Shown here in pieces: positions 6,050-9,604 of a DNA stretch of 9,604 nucleotides. The notes below the pieces were generated by a model. That model did not search any database. It worked only from the letters and a program-made list of their open reading frames with translations, and was not told the origin of the DNA. A program made the position numbers and the translations under genes. Positions within the stretch are counted from its first letter, which is position 1. Each line of letters opens with the position of its first letter. This DNA is from an uncultured Oscillospiraceae bacterium (lineage in GTDB: Bacteria; Bacillota; Clostridia; Oscillospirales; Acutalibacteraceae), in NCBI GenBank assembly GCA_900556765.1, contig USQH01000049.1, positions 1 to 9,604 of the forward strand, given 5' to 3'.

Positions 6050-7473
6050 CGTCGCATACATCGGTAAAAACGCACCCTCTTATGATATTCAAGTTTACAC
6101 GCAGATACGTTTTCGTGCTGTTGATTCCTCTTGTGCGCGGACTGCTCAACTACGGCGTTACAGGCGCGCTTTCACGACTGGTGATAATGGAAGCGCTGCT
6201 CGCGTTTTTAATACTGGCGGTGTCGGTCGTGCGTTGGCTTTACTTCAGCGTAATATTTTGCGAGGACTGCATAGTAATCGACTCCGGTGTAGTTATACGC
6301 CGTCACGCCGTCATGCCGCTTGATAAAGTGTCGGTCAGCTATACCGAACGCAATCCGCTGCTGTCCTTTTTCGGAGCTGTCGCTGCTCGAATAGATACCG
6401 ATTCGGGTTTCCGGCAAAAGGCGGATTTTGAAATCTACTTTTCCAAAAAAGCCGCAAGCATGTATGAGCAATTGCTCCAGTCGGACAAAAAAGGTGAAGT
6501 GCGTTATCATTCACGTTTTGGAATGGCGGTCATAATGGCGCTCGCAAACGCATCGGCTTTGACGGGGCTTATCATTCTCGCTCCGGCTGTCAATCGGGCA
6601 GGTAAAGTGCTCGGCGACCGTCTGAACAACGGTCTGCGCGATACTATCAGCTTCGCAACCGCGCTTATCGGAAAGATCGTGCCGCCTGCCGCGACGATTA
6701 TTGCCATAGTATTCGTTGCCGGCTTTGTCGTCTCGTTTTTGCTGACGCTCATCAGATATATGCCCTATCGTATGCGCGACTGCGGCGACCGACTGGTCAT
6801 AGAACACGGATTGATTGCACGGCACCGCACCGCTATTAACCGACAATCTATTAACGCCGTCATCGTTAATATACCGCCTGTCATGCGGCCTCTGCATTAC
6901 TGCTGGGTCGGGGTGTCGGCGGCCGGCTACGGAAAAAAGCGCGGCGAAAGTGAGGTCGTTCTGCCCGCTGTCAATATGCGCGAGGCGAACGGTCTTGATT
7001 TCGGCGGATTGGATATGCCGACCGACGACAAATATGACCTTAAATGTCCGCTCAGAACTATGCGGCGAGCCGTGTTCATGCCGGCGGTAGTGTTGGCGGT
7101 CATGGTTTTGTCGGAACTTACTTTAATGCTCGTTTTTTCGGCGTTCAGCGGTATGATCGCGCTCGTAATGTCGTTTGCCGAGCTTACCATGCTGTATTTT
7201 ATGTCGGTGCGTATCAATTATCAGCGCTGCGGCGGCGTCAGCCTTTACGACGGCGTGGTCATGCGCTCCTATAAGCGGCTGACAATAAAGAAAATGCGTG
7301 TCAAAAAGGATAAGACCTGTATGCTAGTTATCTCACAGGGACCTCTTGAGAGGCGGTTTGATGTTGTCAGAGCCGCCGTGACCGTTCGTGCCGAGCGCCC
7401 GATGACGCTGAAAGCGGTCAATTTGGACAAAAAACAGACCGATGATCTGATCAACTGTTATTTCGGCGCGTGA
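6046..7473 (+). CDS. Membrane protein with repeated bPH2 domains, YdbT-like
   Basis: A 475-residue partner of the preceding gene, starting inside its stop codon (ATGA). The layout is three repeats of a hydrophobic hairpin plus a bPH2-like domain. Membrane segments are at about 21-38 and 46-70, then a PH-like domain at 72-144; segments at 158-180 and 209-238, then PH-like 242-316; segments at 342-366 and 368-388, then a more divergent PH-like domain at about 392-455. The first two domains show the family pattern (IVIDSGVVIRRHAVMPLDKV with NPLLSFFGAVAARIDT; LVIEHGLIARHRTAINRQSI with PVMRPLHYCWVGVSAAGYG). This three-copy form alongside a single-domain partner is the YdbT/YdbS arrangement. The two proteins probably form one membrane complex. 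No catalytic residues are visible. The gene ends 78 bp before metG with no terminator, so read-through into metG is possible. Substrate or ligand unknown. Confidence 0.85.
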   Translation: MTSHTSVKTHPLMIFKFTRRYVFVLLIPLVRGLLNYGVTGALSRLVIMEALLAFLILAVSVVRWLYFSVIFCEDCIVIDSGVVIRRHAVMPLDKVSVSYTERNPLLSFFGAVAARIDTDSGFRQKADFEIYFSKKAASMYEQLLQSDKKGEVRYHSRFGMAVIMALANASALTGLIILAPAVNRAGKVLGDRLNNGLRDTISFATALIGKIVPPAATIIAIVFVAGFVVSFLLTLIRYMPYRMRDCGDRLVIEHGLIARHRTAINRQSINAVIVNIPPVMRPLHYCWVGVSAAGYGKKRGESEVVLPAVNMREANGLDFGGLDMPTDDKYDLKCPLRTMRRAVFMPAVVLAVMVLSELTLMLVFSAFSGMIALVMSFAELTMLYFMSVRINYQRCGGVSLYDGVVMRSYKRLTIKKMRVKKDKTCMLVISQGPLERRFDVVRAAVTVRAERPMTLKAVNLDKKQTDDLINCYFGA

Positions 7474-7477
7474 ACGC

Positions 7478-7505
7478 TTGAATTTTTCACCGCCGATGGT
7501 ATAAT
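7478..7505 (+). promoter_or_regulatory. Extended -10 promoter for metG
   Basis: TTGAAT (7478-7483), a 16-bp spacer, and TATAAT (7500-7505) preceded by TGG, which makes an extended -10 element (TGnTATAAT). The start site near 7512 gives a leader of about 40 nt, far too short for a T-box or S-box riboswitch. Confidence 0.8.
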
Positions 7506-7551
7506 ATTCCCTATAGAAAAAAGTCAAAAAGGTTCGGAGGAACAAAATAAA

Positions 7552-9486
7552 ATGGCAGAGAAGTTTTACATTACTACGGCTATCGCCTACACGTCGCGCA
7601 AGCCGCATATCGGCAACACCTACGAGATCGTCATGACCGACGCTGTCGCACGTTATAAGCGGATGCAGGGATACGACGTGTTTTTTATGACCGGTACCGA
7701 TGAGCACGGTCAAAAAATCGAGGAGTATGCAAAGGCGGCAGGTATTACGCCGAAGGAATACGTTGACAAGGTTGCCGGCGAGATTCGCGAAATATGCGAC
7801 CTGCTCAACACTACTTACGATAAGTTTATCCGCACCACCGACCCTGAGCATGAGCGCGTGATACAGAAAATATTCCGCAAGCTTTACGATCAGGGAGATA
7901 TATACAAGTCCGAGTACGAGGGACTTTATTGCACACCGTGTGAGTCATTTTGGACACAGAGCCAGCTCGTCGACGGCAAATGCCCCGACTGCGGCAGAGA
8001 GGTTCACGCCGAAAAGGAAGAGGCGTATTTCCTTCGCCTGTCAAAGTACCAGAAGCAGCTCGAGGAATTTATCGAGCATAATGACAACTTTATTTATCCC
8101 GAAGCACGCAAAAAGGAAATGCTCAACAATTTTATAAAGCCCGGACTGCAAGACCTTTGCGTATCGCGCAATTCGTTTAAGTGGGGAATTCCGGTCGACT
8201 TTGACCCCGAGCACGTCGTCTATGTTTGGATCGACGCGCTGTGCAACTACATTACGGGCATCGGCTACGATCCCGACGGTTCGTCCGATATGTACAAAAA
8301 ATATTGGCCTGCCGATGTTCATATCATCGGAAAGGATATTGTCCGCTTCCACACCATTTACTGGCCGATCATGCTCATGGCTCTCGGCGAGCCGCTGCCG
8401 AAACAGGTCTACGGTCATCCGTGGCTGCTTTTCGGAGAGGATAAGATGTCCAAATCGCGCGGCAATGTAATATATGCCGATGATCTTGTTAAACGCTTCG
8501 GCGTTGACGCGGTAAGATATTATCTTTTGTCGGAAATGCCGCACGCCGCCGACGGTTCGATTACCTACGAGACGATGATCGAGCGGTTTAATTCCGACCT
8601 TGCAAACACTCTCGGCAACCTTGTTAACCGTACCATTGCCATGCAGAACAAGTACTTCGGCGGAGTTATTCAGTCATCCGACTGCACCGAGCCGCTTGAC
8701 GACGAACTGAAAGCGGCTGCGGCAAAGGCTGTTGCCGATATGGACAGATATATTTCCGAGTATCGTATTGCCGACGCGGTCGACGCGGTAATGTCGCTTG
8801 CGCGCCGCTCAAATAAGTATATTGACGAAACAGCTCCGTGGGTACTGGCGAAGGACGAAAGCACACTGCCGCGTCTCGGTACCGTGCTGTACAATCTGCT
8901 CGAATGTATTCGCGTTATCGCCGTGCTGATATCACCGTTTATGCCCGATACGTCAAAGTCGATCTTTACTCAGCTCAACTGTGACATCAACAGCTACGAC
9001 TCGGTAAAGAGCTTCGGCAGACTGAAAACGGGCGAATCGGTCGGAACCCCCGTACCGCTCTTTTCTCGTATAGACGCCGAAAAAATGTTGACAGAGATAT
9101 CCTCCGAGATAGAAGCAAAGCGCATTGCCGAGGAAAAAAAGATTGCAAATCTTGCGCTGCTGCCTGAGATATCCATTGACGATTTTGCAAAGATTGATTT
9201 GCGCGCGGCAAAGATTACTGCCTGCGAGCCGATAAAAAAGGCGAAAAAGCTGCTCAAGCTCACCCTTGACGACGGCAGCGGCAATCCGCGCACGGTTGCG
9301 TCGGGTATCGCGCAGTATTATAAGCCGGACGAACTGGTCGGCAAAACTGTCATCGTCGTAGCCAATCTCAAGCCTGCAACTCTTTGCGGCGTTGAGAGCT
9401 GCGGAATGATACTTGCCGCCGATTCCGCCGACGGTATCAAGGTCGTATTTCTCGACGGCGTTGAGCCGGGCTCAAAGATTAGGTAA
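7552..9486 (+). CDS. metG: Methionyl-tRNA synthetase
   Basis: Class I enzyme that charges initiator and elongator tRNA-Met with methionine using ATP in the cytosol. The 644-residue length is normal for the form with a C-terminal tRNA-binding domain. The Rossmann catalytic core has the HIGH-type motif as HIGN (19-22), a variant usual in clostridial MetRS, followed by GTDEHGQKIE. The KMSKS loop is intact (298-302, KMSKSRGNV). The connective-peptide zinc knuckle is present as C127-x2-C130 and C144-x2-C147. The anticodon-binding helical domain follows (about 355-520, with NLVNRT and DETAPWVLAK). Residues from about 543 to the end form the EMAP/Trbp111-like tRNA-binding domain (IDLRAAKITACEP, VASGIAQYY, VVANLKP, SCGMILAA). 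GGAGG (7536-7540) lies 11 nt before the ATG. It has its own promoter and terminator, but could also be read from the rarA operon. Confidence 0.98.
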   Translation: MAEKFYITTAIAYTSRKPHIGNTYEIVMTDAVARYKRMQGYDVFFMTGTDEHGQKIEEYAKAAGITPKEYVDKVAGEIREICDLLNTTYDKFIRTTDPEHERVIQKIFRKLYDQGDIYKSEYEGLYCTPCESFWTQSQLVDGKCPDCGREVHAEKEEAYFLRLSKYQKQLEEFIEHNDNFIYPEARKKEMLNNFIKPGLQDLCVSRNSFKWGIPVDFDPEHVVYVWIDALCNYITGIGYDPDGSSDMYKKYWPADVHIIGKDIVRFHTIYWPIMLMALGEPLPKQVYGHPWLLFGEDKMSKSRGNVIYADDLVKRFGVDAVRYYLLSEMPHAADGSITYETMIERFNSDLANTLGNLVNRTIAMQNKYFGGVIQSSDCTEPLDDELKAAAAKAVADMDRYISEYRIADAVDAVMSLARRSNKYIDETAPWVLAKDESTLPRLGTVLYNLLECIRVIAVLISPFMPDTSKSIFTQLNCDINSYDSVKSFGRLKTGESVGTPVPLFSRIDAEKMLTEISSEIEAKRIAEEKKIANLALLPEISIDDFAKIDLRAAKITACEPIKKAKKLLKLTLDDGSGNPRTVASGIAQYYKPDELVGKTVIVVANLKPATLCGVESCGMILAADSADGIKVVFLDGVEPGSKIR

Positions 9487-9503
9487 GATTCGCGTAAAAT
9501 AAA

Positions 9504-9541
9504 AAAAGCGTCGCAAAATTTTTTCTGCGGCGCTTTTGTAC
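9504..9541 (+). terminator. Intrinsic terminator after metG
   Basis: A 12-bp stem (AAAAGCGTCGCA at 9504-9515 with TGCGGCGCTTTT at 9526-9537, one G-U pair) lies 17 bp past the metG stop. The stem ends in an A/U tract, so the descending arm provides the U run. The left A tract could make it work weakly in the other direction as well. Confidence 0.85.
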
Positions 9542-9570
9542 TTGATAAAACAGAAATTCAGGGTGATAAA

Positions 9571-9604
9571 ATGACCATAAACGATACCGTTCTGCCGCCG
9601 CTTG
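9571..9604 (+). CDS. Start of a further gene, product not identifiable (partial)
   Basis: An ATG at 9571 preceded by AGGGTGAT (9560-9567) opens a frame that runs off the right edge after 11 codons, reading MTINDTVLPPL. The ribosome binding site and position after the metG terminator make a real gene plausible. In many Firmicutes metG is followed by a TatD-family DNase gene, but the few residues visible do not show the TatD start motif, so no product is assigned. Confidence 0.45.
   Translation, partial: MTINDTVLPPL

Noticed and set aside
7606..7617. HIGN in place of HIGH in MetRS as a sign of a broken enzyme
   Set aside because: HIGN is familiar from intact clostridial MetRS, and KMSKS and the zinc cysteines are all present.
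7333..7851. Minus-strand open frame of 172 codons over the ydbT-like/metG junction
   Set aside because: Antisense to two supported genes and across the metG promoter.
1..9604. CRISPR array, transposase, tRNA or rRNA gene, or long repeats
   Set aside because: Looked for on both strands by eye; no regularly spaced repeats, transposase motifs, tRNA cloverleaf or rRNA-like stretches were seen.

Overview
The window looks like a piece of a mid-GC Clostridia (Firmicutes) chromosome, most likely from the Oscillospirales/Ruminococcaceae-like gut lineages. The basis is protein flavour (clostridial-type MetRS with HIGN and a C-terminal tRNA-binding domain, class II LysRS next to GreA, XRE regulators with membrane tails), strong AGGAGG-type ribosome binding sites and sigmaA-like promoters. 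No phage, IS, CRISPR, rRNA or tRNA gene is visible.

Left part (1 to about 1200, minus strand): an AT-rich stretch with two genes, a 167-residue four-helix membrane protein of unknown function and, downstream of it, an XRE-type regulator with a membrane C-terminus that runs off the left edge. Base and codon use differ visibly from everything to the right, so this looks like accessory DNA lying against the end of lysS.

Middle-left (1212 to 4225, minus strand): a 257-residue cysteine-rich protein that I do not recognise, then greA (transcript cleavage factor), then lysS (lysyl-tRNA synthetase). greA has a textbook sigmaA promoter (TTGACA-17-TATAAT) sitting on the last codons of the upstream gene, and a leader of about 140 nt that can form two mutually exclusive hairpins. 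A perfect intrinsic terminator lies between greA and lysS, so lysS is expressed by read-through or by a very close promoter. A second terminator hairpin follows lysS.

Right part (4338 to 9604, plus strand): a compact operon of rarA (replication-associated AAA+ ATPase) and two bacterial PH-domain membrane proteins resembling the YdbS/YdbT pair, linked by a 5-bp gap and a 4-bp overlap. Then comes metG (methionyl-tRNA synthetase) with its own extended -10 promoter, a terminator, and the first codons of a further gene. The 112-bp gap between the unknown gene and rarA holds divergent promoters.

Most genes are housekeeping (translation, transcription fidelity, replication-fork maintenance). The parts that merit a second look are the greA leader, the terminator in front of lysS, the unknown cysteine-rich protein, the PH-domain pair tied to rarA, and the AT-rich left segment. 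I found no clear-cut new system; the findings are graded accordingly.
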